Shown piece after piece: positions 49,001-61,804 of a stretch of 64,000 bases of DNA. Position 1 is the stretch's first letter. The number at the start of each line of letters is the position of its first letter. Under the pieces are notes generated by a model. It worked only from the letters and a program-made list of their open reading frames with translations, did not search any database and was not told the DNA's origin. This DNA comes from Sipunculus nudus (taxonomy: Eukaryota; Annelida; Sipuncula; Golfingiida; Sipunculidae). The DNA lies in NCBI GenBank assembly GCA_026874595.1, contig CM049316.1:62045176-62109175 (forward strand), read 5' to 3'. Both the position numbers and the translations under genes were made by a program.

Positions 49001-52000
49001 AACCTTACATCGAGAAAACCAATAAAATGAATACATATATGTATATTACATTCATCAATCAAGAGTGGAAAATTAAATTTTGCATTTTTTGTCACATTCA
49101 CACATTAGCGATACAGGATTGTCTCAATTGAATCATCCATTATCAGCTTAGGTATGTAACAGGCTTAGCAAACAGGGGAGGGCAGATTACATAATATGTG
49201 TGCTTGATACCCTAGCCTGGCACTTAGATCCTGTTATGCATAACAACAGACCAGACCTAATGTGTGTTTCTAGATGTTTCTGGCTTTAGGCATACCTTGG
49301 GTGTATTATGAATGTCCTTTGTTCAAACTGCAATTTACATAGCCTGTTTCCACTGTTGTGGAAAAGATAAACCCCATTTTCCTTATGTACAAATTTTGTA
49401 TGTAGAAAATGTTTGCTTAATACTGGTTATTACTTAAGACTCCAAAATCTGTATATTGTAAGACTTTTTTTGAATATTCATTTAAGTATTATGCGCTTTT
49501 AAATCTGATAAAAGTAATCAATCCTATATCAGTGTAATAGACTTCATATAATTTGAAATACCAGTACCATACTAAAGTTTCTGGTAAAATAACCTGTGAC
49601 AGGGTTTGCTATTCATGTATTGAAATTATTCACATAATAATTGATTATTAATATACCTGACTAAATTATTTCAGCTGTATAATTAATAAGTAGTCATTTG
49701 AATATTTAATGACATTTTCCCTGTTACAGCGCTTGTTAGAGCGTACGAGGCAGCGGCGTGAGCTGCTTCAGGAAAAACTGGCCAACTCCCCTCAGCCAGC
49801 CCAGCGAAAGAGAAAACCCCTCCTGGATGATCAGACTGAAAATATCCCTCCAGTGGACCCCAGTAATGATGGTAAGGAGATTTCTCTGCTTTGCAGTTCA
49901 AGAAACTGAAATTATTATTAATGGCCTTCAGTATTGATGTTGATTTCTAATATTAGGCTTGCAACTTTTTTTATTCATGTCAAGCCTCCAGATTTGCTAT
50001 GATCGTTGCAGTGTGCAGTTGTGCACCCAACTGACAGTATTTAAAGAAATTTTACATTTCTATATAATATCTGCCACTAACTTATTACACTCTTTACACA
50101 GCGCTTTAACTATAGGCCAACTTCCTATATCGTAAGCGCAGTTTGATATGACCTTGTATCCTGAATTGCTACACCAGATGGGAGCAGTGTATTTTCATCC
50201 AATCAGATGAGACCTTGTGCTGGAAAACACGGCTAAGCGAGGATTACACGTTTTGAGTGACAGCTCATCACCCTGGTAACCGTCTAAACAGGCCACAGGC
50301 TCAAAGAGAATTGCCCCAGACATTGTTTGCTTGGGGCCTTGGGCACATTGGATGCCTGGCCAGTGAGTTGTAATTCAAACGAAACGTAACAACAAAGGCA
50401 GCGTGCACACCTCGCTGGCTGGTTTCAGTTCTGCAGACCACAGGTACATGGCTACGCTAACACAATCATAATGTCATAATTGAATCAGTCGATGATGCGG
50501 AAATACAGAGGGAGCATTTAAAATTTGACCGTTACATCTCATCAAGCGGCGCTTGAAGCGCAGCTGTGGGCGGAGCCAGGATGCCTGTCGAGTGTTTGTT
50601 TATTGGCATCTGGTTGGCTGCTTGTCACATCATACGCACGTTTTTTCAGCGGACAACGAACCGCCATCTGGTGTCTAAATATATCATAAATGGTCAGAGC
50701 TGGCAGCGTGAAAATCAGTTGCTCCTTTAGAAGCGCAAGATTTCCGCTGCCTCAGGAGCTTACTAACTTATTATTTTTTTATTATTTCTGTTATTAACAC
50801 CAAGCAAGTACCTGGTGAATTTTGCAAAACACCAACCTGTAATTTTTGGATCAACCTTGCAAATGTTTAACAGTTTTGATAAACTTTTCTAAGCACCAGA
50901 ATTTGAATTCTTTGTTTTATTATTGTTATAATAAAAAATATATATTTCAGGGCCACAAAATTGTATAAATCTAAGTCCTGACATTGTTTGACACTTCCAA
51001 GATAATTAGCTTAAGTGGGAAATTGAAAAAAAAGTCAGTCCCTCAACAGTTTCAAGTGGTTGGTTGACAGCTTGGTGAATCATCAGAGAACTCTGACAGG
51101 AGAAGGAATGTCAGTCTGTCAAGTGTTGACATCTGTATCCTGTGTCAATTCAAGAAAGTCTTTCTGCAGGAAGTCGCTAAGTTGTTATAAGAGAGAGGTC
51201 CTAACTGTGCTAAAAATAACTGATGCGTGCAGTCAAACAGTGTGTCTTTTTTTTTTTTTCAGTTCAGGTTATTTCAGTGCACCAAGTAATGTAGTCAGTT
51301 ATTTCTATTCATTTCTTATAGTTGCTAATGTGCCACTGACTTGGATATCTCTTAACATTGAGAATATTTATAATCATCTATTTTGATTGTGAAGAGTACA
51401 AAATGTTATAAACAACAATTTAAGGTACTGGTGATGTTCTTTTATAGTTTGAAATCCTTAAATTCACATTTACACTTAAGGATCAGAAAAAAAATTAAAA
51501 CATTTACTTCTCCTCTCAGTCTCAGATTGTTTATTACATATTGTATTAAACGTGATACGGTTTAATCTAAATCAGGTGTTTCTTGTGTATGCAGGCCATG
51601 ATTTTAATGTATGATGTGAATTTTGTGCAAGAAACTATTATCACTTTTGAATTTCATTCCATGTAAACAATTCTTATAATTTGGGATTTCAGAGAGAGGG
51701 TTTGGAGGTAAACTTTATCAATTTGTTTTTATTGTAATGTTGTTGCATGCTGTTTTCATTAGGTTGCTGAGTTGGCTTTTATTATTTTGCAGGGTTCATG
51801 CTTTTAATTTGCTGAACATTCATGTAATGATGTTTTTTTAAGTTCATGAGACTAATACGGTCTGTTGGTGTTGAAGCACTAGGGCTCATCAATTGTGTCC
51901 ATTCTGCTTTCAATATGCAAATATATAGTAAAATGATAGTGATGACCTGAAAAATGTAAGATTTCTTTTGTTGAAGGGGGGTCTTAGAATTGATTCCGAT

Positions 52001-55000
52001 TTTTTACCTTCAGTTTATTTGAATTCAATTTTTATTTCAAATAGTTAAATTTCAGACTTTCTTTAAAATAGCAAATATATAATATCACAGTGGATATTAG
52101 TTGATGTTTAATGAAGATCTTCCTCTGTTTATTGCCACAATACTTGTTTCTATACAAACAGCTTGGTCAACCAGCAAGATCTAGGACACATACTATGCAC
52201 AAAAAATAGCCTGGGCATTGCAGTGTTCACATTCCGTCCAATTGACCTATCCACCACAGCCCAAATGCTCCGCCCTTTTAACTTGTGAATATAATTAGCC
52301 CCCAAAACGCTCCTACACATATGGACTTCCATGCCCATGGAAGCTAGAGCTGATTATAACATGATAATGACGTCACAAAGGGCGATGTCACATGACGTCG
52401 TATTGACTGACGTGATCAACTGGTATCACCTGACCATTGTTTAGCCTACTATATCGCAGTCATATATGAACTGTGTTCCAATATATATTAGATTATTTGT
52501 CCCATACGAATTATGTGCCAAGTAAGACATTATTATTCACTCGGTAGTCAGAGGAATGGCTCCCGCAACCTATAGCCTAGAAACTTTCTGTCTCCTTCGT
52601 ATAATAAAATATCCCGAAAAACATGACGACATGGGTACTGGTAGTATTTACAGAATACACATGTTCTGTTTGCCAGAGCTCTGTCAAATTATGCAAAATT
52701 TTGTTTTTGTCAGATGATTGACGCTTTACAATGTTTGAGGTCACCTGATTGGTTGCTCCTTAGTCCCATGCTTATGTTTATTCATTGAATGAATATGCCA
52801 TTAAGGTCGCAGAGAGCTCATGGATAGGTCAGTTAGACACTCACAGCGGGCTTTGGGATGGTGCATGCAAAGACGATTGGGAAAAAAAAACCCAAAAAAA
52901 TAATCAAATCTTTAATTTAACCAACAAAGACTGAATTTATTCAAGAATTTTTAGTTCTGGTATATGAAATGGATTATCTGATGTATGCAAAATTTGATCT
53001 ATCTCAGAATTATTAAGGGAGCTATAGGATCAACCTTCACTCTGAATTCATCAATGAATCCATTGATATATATCGCTAAAATTGGAAAGCTTGTTTTTTG
53101 GATAAACGAATAGGTTCCTGTCTCTTGAAAGATGGAATTAAATCGGTCACTGTTGTATTCACTAAATAAAGTTGTCTGTTTCGTATTGATCAGGTTACTT
53201 TTCTCTTTTATTTTGTAGATTCCCCTAAAAGACATTGTATGCGAGAATCAGAACAGGAGATTAAGCCCGACACGCCAGCAGTCCAGAGTGTCAAGTCCCG
53301 TATGCAGGGCCTGGTTTCTCAGAGACAGGCATGGTCTGGAGGTAAGACAGACGTTGCTTACAAATATGTCAAGATGCTGCTCAGATGTTTCACTGTTCCC
53401 GTGCATATACCATGTGATGTCCATCTGATCTCATAAAATGAATTAAGTGTTTACTACATATGTAGTGGTTTGCCAGTAAATCAGTTATATAGATGATCGG
53501 TTTTCTTTCATAAGTAATGAAATAAATTTATTTTTTTGTTGTTGATCATAAAGATTTTGTATGCCCATCCAAAGAAGTCATATTTTTCCCGATAAAGTAT
53601 TCTTAATCTGTCAGAGGTATTAGACAGATGGTTAAAAAAATGGTGAACAGCATTAAATTCTTAACCTTGTGTAACTGAAGATGTTAACTTCCTCTATCTG
53701 GCCATTACTTTGAGCTGTAAGCATATTATTTTGAATTTACTCTGTCAATATTTAAGGTATAATTCTTTACAGTATCTTACATGGTAATATAGATGGTACA
53801 TACATGTATAAAGTTATGATTAATAATCAGTTTTTGGTTGTTTTTTATTGTCCCCTGCTTCTGCAGAATGGATACATTGATTTGGGTTGGTCTGTCTGTC
53901 CTTATGTCAGGTTTTTGTTTCTGTGCGATAACATTCCTAAATATCATTTGATTTCATTCAAATTTGGTTCAGTTGTTGCTTTAATGCATACCTTGATTGG
54001 GATTGGTTTTGGAGTGTCTGTCAGAAAAATTATTATCAACAGCTCCAAAAAACAAAACTAGACGACCATAGGTCGAACTCTTGCCGGAAATCGGAAGTGA
54101 AACACAGACGGAGAGACAGAACATATTGTTGGTTTTCTATTAATGGAATGACCCTCAGGGACATTGCTGAGAATATGTGGCCCGTAGAATGACATATGAG
54201 ACAAAAGAACAGGCAAGCAGACAAAGCTGACAACAAAAGACGAACAGACAGACATACTGACTTTGTGAGACAAGATTGACACCAGATGACTTAACCTAGT
54301 TATGGAGAAGATTCAAAGGAAGAAAATGAGTTATAATTTATGTAATTTAGATTTTTAGTTTTGGAGGTATGGCGAATTAATGATATACTTGGGAGGCTCG
54401 ACTGTAGTGCCCTCTGGCGGACATATTTCGAAGACGACAAATGCGTTTTGTATTATCAGTGTATGACATGAGATGTCCCAGTTTCAAAAGGATCCCGTCA
54501 AAGCTGTGGCCTGTAGAATGCTATATGTAAGGCTTAAGAACCAGCAGGAAGGCGACTTTGAGGATAACGGACAAACAGATGGACACACCGACAAAGTGAC
54601 AGAAGATTGAAACCAGATGCCTCAATCAGGTTAAGGAGAAGACTCAAAGGAAGAAAATAAGCTAAAGTTTATGTAACTGAGGTTTTGGGTGTAGAGATAT
54701 GGCCAATACAATGGTATGTGTGTGATGGTCGTGTGCAGCGCCCACTAGTGGCCATATCCCGATAATGAAAAATTTATTTCTAGATATTAGTGTAAGACAT
54801 AAGATGTAATAGTTTCAAAAGGATTCCGTCAAAACTGTGGCCTATAGAATGCTATATGTGAGACGCAAGAACCAGCAAGCAGGCTAACTTAAGGACAACT
54901 GACAAACAGACGGACACACTGACAAAGTGACTCAAGATTGAGTCCAGATGACTACTTCAGGTTATGGAGAAAACTCAGAGGAAGAAAAATGCTACAGTTT

Positions 55001-58000
55001 ATGTAACTGAGGTTTATAGTTTTGGAGATATTGCCAAAGCATGATATGTTGGGAGAGGTTCGAGTTCAGCGCCCCCTAGCGGCCATATCCGGAAAATGAA
55101 AAATTGGTTTCGAGATATTAGTGTAAGACTTAAGATGTAATAATTTCAAAAGGATTCTTTCAAAACTGTGGCCTGTAGAATGCTATATGAGAGCAAGCAG
55201 GCGAACTTGAGGACAACTGACAAACAGACGGACACACTGACAAAGTGACACAGGATTGACACCAGATGATATTACTAGATCGTGGAGAAGACTCAGGGGA
55301 AGAAAATAAGCCATAGTTTCTGTAATTGAGGCTTTGGGTTTTAGAGATATGGTCAATATAATGATATGTGTGTGAGGGTCATGTGCAGCGCCACCTAGCG
55401 GCCATATCCGGAAAATGAAAAATATGTTTTGAGATATTTCTGTAAAACATAATATGCATCAGTTTTCAAATGCTTTTTAAAAAAACTGTGGCCTGAAGAA
55501 TGCTATTGTGAGACGCAAGAACCAGCAAACAGGCGAATTTCAGGACAACTGAGAAACAGACAGACACACTGACAAAGTGACACAAGATTGAGACCAGATG
55601 ACATTATCAGTTTATGGAGAAGACTCAGAGGAAAAAAATAAGCTATAGTTTATGTAATTGAGGCTTTGGGTTTAAGAGATATGGCCAATGTAATGATATA
55701 TGTGTGAGGGTCATATGCAGCGCCCCCTAGCAGCCATATTCAAAAAATGAAAAAACAATTTCGAGATACTAGTGTAGGACTTATGATATTTCAGTTTCAA
55801 AAAGATTCCTGAAATAATGTGGCCTTTGGCGCAAGATGAATGCAATCTCGAAATATCTCTATTCACGAGATATTTTACGAGATACTGCAAGACTTGTAAT
55901 AAAATCTTGTAGTACTAGTTGAATGCTACCTGATACAAAAAACTAGGTCTCTCTAGCTTTAAAACTGACAAAGTTAGAAAAATAAGACCCCTTAATTTCG
56001 AATATCATGACTTTTCCCCCAAAATTTGTAACCATGGTTACGGCAAATTTGAGTCAGCTACACACCGGATGACAGGCCTTGGAATGACGATTAAAATGAG
56101 CTATTGTTGAAGTAGATACGACTAATAGTCACAAAGATATGAAGAAAAAAACGTTTTGAGAAGTTTTGATGACCTTGACCTTGACCTTTAACTTATTTTG
56201 ACCAAAAACAATAGGGCACCTAGAATTTTGTTTGACCATCATCCCTGAAAGTTTCAAGGTGATTGTGGCGAAATTGTGGCCAGGAGAGTGATGACAAACA
56301 AACAGACAGACAAACAGACATACGCAACTGACCAATATGCTTGCCGAAATCTTTGATTCCGGCAAGCAAAAATCCTTTTCTTCCCAATTCACAAAAAAAA
56401 TAATGACATGTGGAGACATCTTCAGGGGACAATTAAAACTATAACACGGCCCTTATGACATGTAGAGACATCTTCAAGGGAAAATAAAAACTAAAACATG
56501 AAAATGGGAAACATTTGTCCGTCATTCACTAGTGAGTGGTCTGCCCAATACATGTATCAGTTTCGATTCAAGCAGCTGGTTTCGTATCTTTTACTATCAC
56601 TTTCACAACGCAGGTATATATCGTAAATAAATATTATATCATATATAAAAACATCGTTTTAATCCGCTACCGCATAAAAGGAATTGGCCTTGCTGCAACT
56701 GCATACTGCGGCTGCAACTTGGTAAAAGGAATTGTAGTGTACCATAAATATTGAATCTGATGTCCATACAGTATTAGTAACAATATGTAAACACAAATTA
56801 ACATGCTTGCAAAAATTAAACAGGACAGCTTACCATATTTGACATAAGGAGCACCCCTGATGCTCTCAAAATTAATTTTTTACAAATATATTTTACACCC
56901 CGAAAAATGCCAATCAGAAACTCATTTATGACATGCCCTGCAAGTTCCATTTCATTTATTATATTTTAAGACGAGAAAGATTGTGGGCTGACATTTTGAG
57001 TGTATTTATATTTTTTCAGTGAGGAAATAGCATGATGTTTAAACTGTAATCCACTGACTATCTTTCCAAGGGTTTCTGTCATTTCTTAAGTATTAACGCA
57101 TCATATTATATCCAGGGGGTACCCCCACATAAGATGTGCCAGCCATTGACCTTGTGACTTGCATGTTAGCCAATCATTCCTATCAGCGCAAACAACTGTA
57201 CACATGAGGCTCGGTAACAGCTGAAGTTACCCAGATACTGATAATGGCTCTGTGGATAAGGTCAAGTGAAAAGACCAAGAGACAATTCATATCCTAACAT
57301 TTCTGAGGAACTATGAAGTCTGACGAACGTCAGCTGTTATTTGCTGAAAAGATAACATGGTTTTCGATGTGTCAAAATGAACGTTTATGTGGCCTGGAAG
57401 GTGCTGTCAGGTTTCAAACTTGGGTACTTTTTATATCAACGTAATTTTTTTCAGTTAAAGCCAGCCAAACTGTACTATGCTGGGATAAAACTCCGCAAAA
57501 GTTAGTGAAATGGCGTGACCTATAGGACGCAATTTTCCATAATATTAAAGCAACCAGCCAGATGACTGATACGTCCGTGCAAGAACACTGAAATTCCCTG
57601 CCAGGGAACAGATTGTTTAGATTGTTACAAAGACAAATTGTTGAAGGGAAAAATCCTGGGCCAATCCAGGTGTTGAACCCAGGTCTGTGGCGCACAAGTC
57701 CGGCGTCCCAACCGCTTCGCTAGAAAAGCAAGCTTCACTAGCGAGACAGTTAGGTCCGGTTTTATGTGCACCTGGTAACACACCCCTCTTAAGAGCGTTT
57801 TGCTATTAGAACAAGACTAAATTTTCCCCAGGAGTCACACTTTGGTGAGCTTATTCCCTGGGCCACAAAGTTTTATCGTCATCCTGGGCGAGCCTCCATT
57901 TTGTTACGAAGACTAAGTGCTCTGGGGAAACCGTTGAGCCGATCCTGGTTTCGAACCCATAACGGTGGCGCACAAGTCCAGCGTACCAACCGCTTTGCCA

Positions 58001-60325
58001 TCAAAGCAAGCTTCACTTGCGAGATAGTTCAGTCCGCTTTTATGTCACCCCGTAACACACCCCCTCTCTAGAGTGTTCTGCTATCAGAACAAGACTAAAT
58101 TTTCCCCAGGAGTCACACTTTGGTGAGCTTATTCTCTGGGTCATCAAAGTTTTATCGTCACATCGGACAAGCCCCCATTTTGTTACGAAGACAAATTGCT
58201 CAGGGGAAAAATCCTGGGCCGATCCGGGAGTCAAACCCAGGTCGGTGGTGCACAAGTCCGGCAAACCAACCGCTTCGCTAGCAATGCAAGCTTCACTAGC
58301 GAGACAGTTCAGTCAGTTAAGTGACCCCATAACAAGATATATTAAGGACGAAAAACAACAATGTTAATAGTAAAAACAGTCTGGACAATTCCATCTTATA
58401 AACATGGTGCTGTTCTAGGTTAAGATTTGACCTTTTTTCGAGGATTCTTGGGTTATTATTTAGGTTTCACTAGCCAGTATTTATGGGCTTGGGTTAATTG
58501 GGACACACTGACATAATTTCTCGCCCTCAAAATCATCAAGCGAGGTGGGGAAATTAACTGTGACTTCCATAGCTTTATAGGTGAGGATCGCTCATTCCTT
58601 TTGTTTCTCAAGGAGGGCCATAAAAAATCCATGGGGGGCGCTGAAGACAATCGGGGCTCTCATTACATCAAATACAGTAATATACACAGTAATTGATTTT
58701 GTATCCATTTTGGGCTTTAAACCTGCAACACTGAAACACATCCAAGTAATGTTGAAAATAATAAGCAAAATTTGTTAAGATAGGGCTTCAGAATAAAAAT
58801 ACATAATTTTTAACACTGGGGCATTCTAAAATAATTTCAGCCAATTGGACATTATATTGCATGTCACTGACTTATTAGTCCTTAGGAAGTAAAGCTATTG
58901 GATGGTATAACAGGGTTTGGCAAGTTTTAGTCAGTTAGGTTTCAACCATAGGTTAGGCCAAAAAAATAAAGAGGAATGGTTCTCAGGCACTTTTTCAGAA
59001 ATTACTGCGGGAGTATTTAATTTTTTACCTTTTTTGTATGTTTCAATAAAAATGTCATATGATCAGGGAAAAGCATGAAAATAACAGGGTTTTTTTTGCT
59101 AAACTGGTTAAAGCACTAGATAATGAAGAAATCATATCAAAATTGTATTTTATCTTCTTGAAAGATGAAAATCAAAATAAAATGTTTGATGCTGGGGTTA
59201 AAATTGACTTGGGCGATGCCTGAGAACCATACCTTTTATTTTTTTGGACTCATAATCTGGTATTTAACTGCCTCGCCTAAAACATTCTTACCAAAAATGA
59301 TGCACAAAGACTTTTCTTACAAATTGTCTGTGAAAACAACCGAGTATGTGATTGTTAATACAGTAAAACACCCTTTTGTATTTAATCCTCATATAAAGTT
59401 TATTATTCAAACACCAGGTGGTGCTCATGACACATATTTAAAGCCTATTTTTCATTTGCCTGCAGACGATATATATTGCTTAATTCCAATCAGAAGGATC
59501 CTTATTATGCAGAATAACTTGGATATAAAAACATGACATTCACTTGGGACTCAAAATAACCTGTGGTTAACTGCCGTAAGGGCAATTAAACTTAATTTTA
59601 AAAAGAAGGAAACCATGAACTGACTTGTGGCTGTGGACACCATGAATAGAATGCATGTTAGGTCTGGGAATCAGTTAATTAAAAATATCTATCAGTCTAG
59701 AAACCTCAGACTTTCGCAACTTAGGCCTTATTTTATGAAATATATCTTCCTTGTTTGAAAAACCATTTCTGTTACAATCTAATGGCAAGAAATGGATTTT
59801 CAAAACGCAAATACAATTTTACCTTAATAACTGTTCTAATTGCTTGAAATGAAACTGCGATGAAGGATACAGAAATTTACATGTGGCATAACTGGTACAT
59901 GCATTTACAAACACTCTTTAATGGCTTTATACATGCATTTAAAAGAAAACAGAAAAAAAACAGAATCCAAGAACTTAAACAGAATTTTATCAATTTAACA
60001 CAGAAAATCAGTGTCCCTAGATTAAGTCTGTCAGGATTCTGAGACAGTCACACTGAAATAACCTTCAGTGTGACTGTTTGGAAAAGGTACCAAGTTGATC
60101 ATTTAATTCTCACTAAATTGTCATTAAGTAATTGACAATTATAATTTTTCTCTTTCTAGAAATTGATGAAGTAGATACATCATGTATCAGACCAAGATTA
60201 CAGAGAAGCCCAGAAAAACTGACAGCGGAGAATCCACCTGTTCCTTCATCTCGCAAGTCTCGTCTTGCAGCGCTTGCACAAGATATAAACAGCTGGGAGG
60301 ATGATCTTAGTCACTCTCCAATCAG
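46061..60325 (+). CDS. ANLN: Anillin, first four coding exons; continues past the window
   Basis: Anillin is the actin-, myosin- and septin-binding scaffold of the cytokinetic ring. Exons 46061-46078, 49730-49871, 53219-53341 and 60160-60325 join with compatible phases into 149 residues plus two bases. Residues 1-22 (MDPFTQRLLERTRQRRELLQ) are the hallmark Anillin_N start, close to vertebrate [20 protein letters not shown]. Residues 78-92 (VKSRMQGLVSQRQAW) match the VKTRMQKLAEQRRRW segment. Residues 126-143 (RKSRLAALAQDINSWEDD) match GRLANLAATICSWEDD. Spacers are shorter than in vertebrates. The actin-binding, anillin-homology and PH regions must lie to the right. All introns are long and transposon-rich. 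Several in-frame stops after 60325 confirm the donor there. Confidence 0.93.
46937..47913. repeat. Seven copies of a 17-mer in anillin intron 1
   Basis: GTCTACGGACACTACAT occurs exactly at 46937, 47273, 47342, 47359, 47722 and 47739, and as a variant at 47897. Two pairs are perfect head-to-tail doublets. The doublets sit in a longer direct repeat of at least 110 bp with a 380-bp period (47340 and 47720). Confidence 0.9.
48000..49700. other. Rest of anillin intron 1
   Basis: I see no gene or clear repeat; the DNA is AT-rich. Confidence 0.6.
49730..49871 (+). CDS. ANLN: Anillin coding exon 2
   Basis: 142 nt with acceptor CTGTTACAG and donor G|GTAAGG. It encodes the basic RLLERTRQRRELLQEKL helix and a KRK-containing, potentially nuclear-localising, segment. 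Confidence 0.94.
50088..50761. mobile_element. 674-bp insertion flanked by a 12-bp direct repeat
   Basis: ACTAACTTATTA occurs at 50076-50087 and 50762-50773, on either side of a segment clearly richer in GC than the surrounding intron. The flank length fits retroposition or a MULE-like event. I see no inverted termini, poly(A) tail or coding frame. Confidence 0.55.
52190..52860. repeat. Imperfect inverted-repeat block with CRE-like sites in anillin intron 2
   Basis: GACCTATCCA near 52242 is mirrored by TGGATAGGTC near 52821, with weak pairing around it. Inside are TGACGTCA (52368-52375), TGACGTCG (52393-52400) and TGACGTGA (52408-52415). It could be a MITE or an enhancer. Confidence 0.45.
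53219..53341 (+). CDS. ANLN: Anillin coding exon 3
   Basis: 123 nt with acceptor TTTTGTAG and donor G|GTAAGA. It encodes the conserved VKSRMQGLVSQRQAWSG motif. Confidence 0.93.
54058..56372. mobile_element. 2.3 kb tandem-core element with terminal hairpins (Helentron/HINE-like)
   Basis: The left end reads ACTAGACGACC with hairpin CGACC-ATA-GGTCG (54063-54075) and CTTGCCGGAAAT. The core has about five monomers marked by GTGCAGCGCC(C/A)(C/A)CTAG at 54736, 55067, 55386 and 55718 (spacing 331, 319, 332), plus a degenerate one at about 54402. The right end is a GCTTGCCG/CGGCAAGC hairpin (56339-56367) that mirrors the left terminus. Class is inferred from layout. Confidence 0.7.
57640..58320 (-). 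mobile_element. tRNA-derived SINE in three tandem copies
   Basis: On the minus strand each unit begins with a pol III A box and then a B box. A boxes TAGCGAAGCGG, TGGCAAAGCGG and TAGCGAAGCGG lie at 57722-57712, 58000-57990 and 58280-58270. B boxes GGTTCAACACC and GGTTCGAAACC lie at 57679-57669 and 57957-57947; the third is damaged (about 58237). The period is about 279 bp. The head resembles a Leu/Ser-type tRNA. It lies in anillin intron 3. Confidence 0.75.
58330..60155. other. Rest of anillin intron 3
   Basis: No gene is supported. A 123-codon plus-strand frame at 59165-59536 has no recognisable similarity or splice support. Confidence 0.5.
60160..60325 (+). CDS. ANLN: Anillin coding exon 4
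   Basis: 166 nt with acceptor TCTTTCTAG and a weaker donor G|GTCTGA. It encodes SRKSRLAALAQDINSWEDD, the conserved segment that in vertebrates lies in the myosin-binding part. A further exon is required to finish the split codon. Confidence 0.9.
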
Positions 60326-60905
60326 GTCTGATTATTATGAACTTTTCTTTATTCATAGTTTTGTGTTTAATATGCACTTTCAACAAAAAATTTATGGTAA
60401 TTGTGCATTTTACAGTGGGTTTTTTAAGGCTTATTTTATTATTTATAACGCAATATTCCCAAAATTTTATTATTCCACTATATAAGGAGAAATGTATAAA
60501 ATAAGGCTTATATAGTTTAATAACCAATATATTTGATAAAAAATGATAAAAAGTGTTCAGATATAGCTTGTTTTCTTGGTGACTTATCAATGTCATGCAT
60601 AATGTTATGGCAGAAGATGAAAATTTTGGCCAATAAGTCCTCTTATGAGGCACAATGACTCTCAAACACCACAGACTTTCATTATATAATCCTTATTTTT
60701 ATAAAACTTATAAAAAATTTCACCTCCTCTCTTTCACAGAAAATTACTTGTGTTTATAGTTTGCATTAAAGATTGTAAAATAGCCCACTGAAAAAAAAAC
60801 TCAAAAATGCACAATTGCCAAAATGATGTTGGGCTTGCCGAGAAAAAGAAGTATATGCATGTTTGTAGGTTAAAAAGGTTGACTTCCTTATATGAGGGTA
60901 TAGAG

Positions 60906-61796
60906 TAGTGGTGGGACTCGGTTCCTTTTTCATAATCAATCATCGGTTTGGGCAAACCGATCAATGATCGATTATTAATCGGTTTAGACAAATATAAAGA
61001 AATGTGCAACTATCTGTGAAACTGTACTCTCTTAACCCAGCCGGCATATCTTAGTAATTCTACCTGACGAAAAGAAGTTTTTGCCTTTTTTATATTTTCC
61101 TTTTTTCACTAAGATATGCTATCCAAAGTTTCATTTTAATTAATTATAGTAATCAAGAATCAAACCACAGTCCAGGACATCTACTTGCTGGCCCTAATGA
61201 ATACTCTTGCGTATCATTTTAACTTCACCACCAGGACTTGCATTTTATAACAAATATGATGACTGCTGACATGCATACTGATTTCACAGGCCTGCCAGAA
61301 AAATTACAGGCCCATATAATTTTTGGTAACAATTGAAAAATAAGTATTTGAAAGCTAAAAATATAATTACTCATGCGGCAGCGGTTCCTGACATCAGTTG
61401 AGGAGATTATTTCTAATAGAATCTTGCAAAATTGGCATAGACCTGGAGCAGTATGGAGCAATTTAACGCCATACCTCCCATATTTTGCAATGAACATCTC
61501 ATTAGAAAACTCTCCGCTAATTCTGCAGCTCCCTGCCAGTTCACTGAGGTTTAATGAGTCCTCTGTTCTCTCTACCGTGTCATACTAAGTTATATTCGGA
61601 GGTTATTTGGGAACACAGACTCTATATGAAGCGCGGAATGTTTTAAAAAATGGAAGAGTAATTTTTGCCTATAACTTGAAGACATTCTGGTAATAACAAT
61701 CATGAGTATGATGTTATTGATAGTTGCCTTTTGTAATCGAACGCTTGAAAGTGGCAGCAAACCAACTGACAAAACTCGATGATCGGCCCACCACTA
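60906..61796. mobile_element. 891-bp hAT-type MITE with perfect 8-bp target duplication
   Basis: Ends are TAGTGGTGGGACTCGG and CCGATCATCGAG-like sequence, reading CGGCCCACCACTA at the right. GTATAGAG flanks both sides (60898-60905 and 61797-61804). No transposase is present. It lies in the anillin intron after exon 4. Confidence 0.87.
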
Positions 61797-61804
61797 GTAT
61801 AGAG

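Noticed and set aside
59165-59536. 123-codon frame in anillin intron 3
   Set aside because: Unrecognised; no acceptor or donor in frame with anillin exons 3 and 4, which already join correctly.
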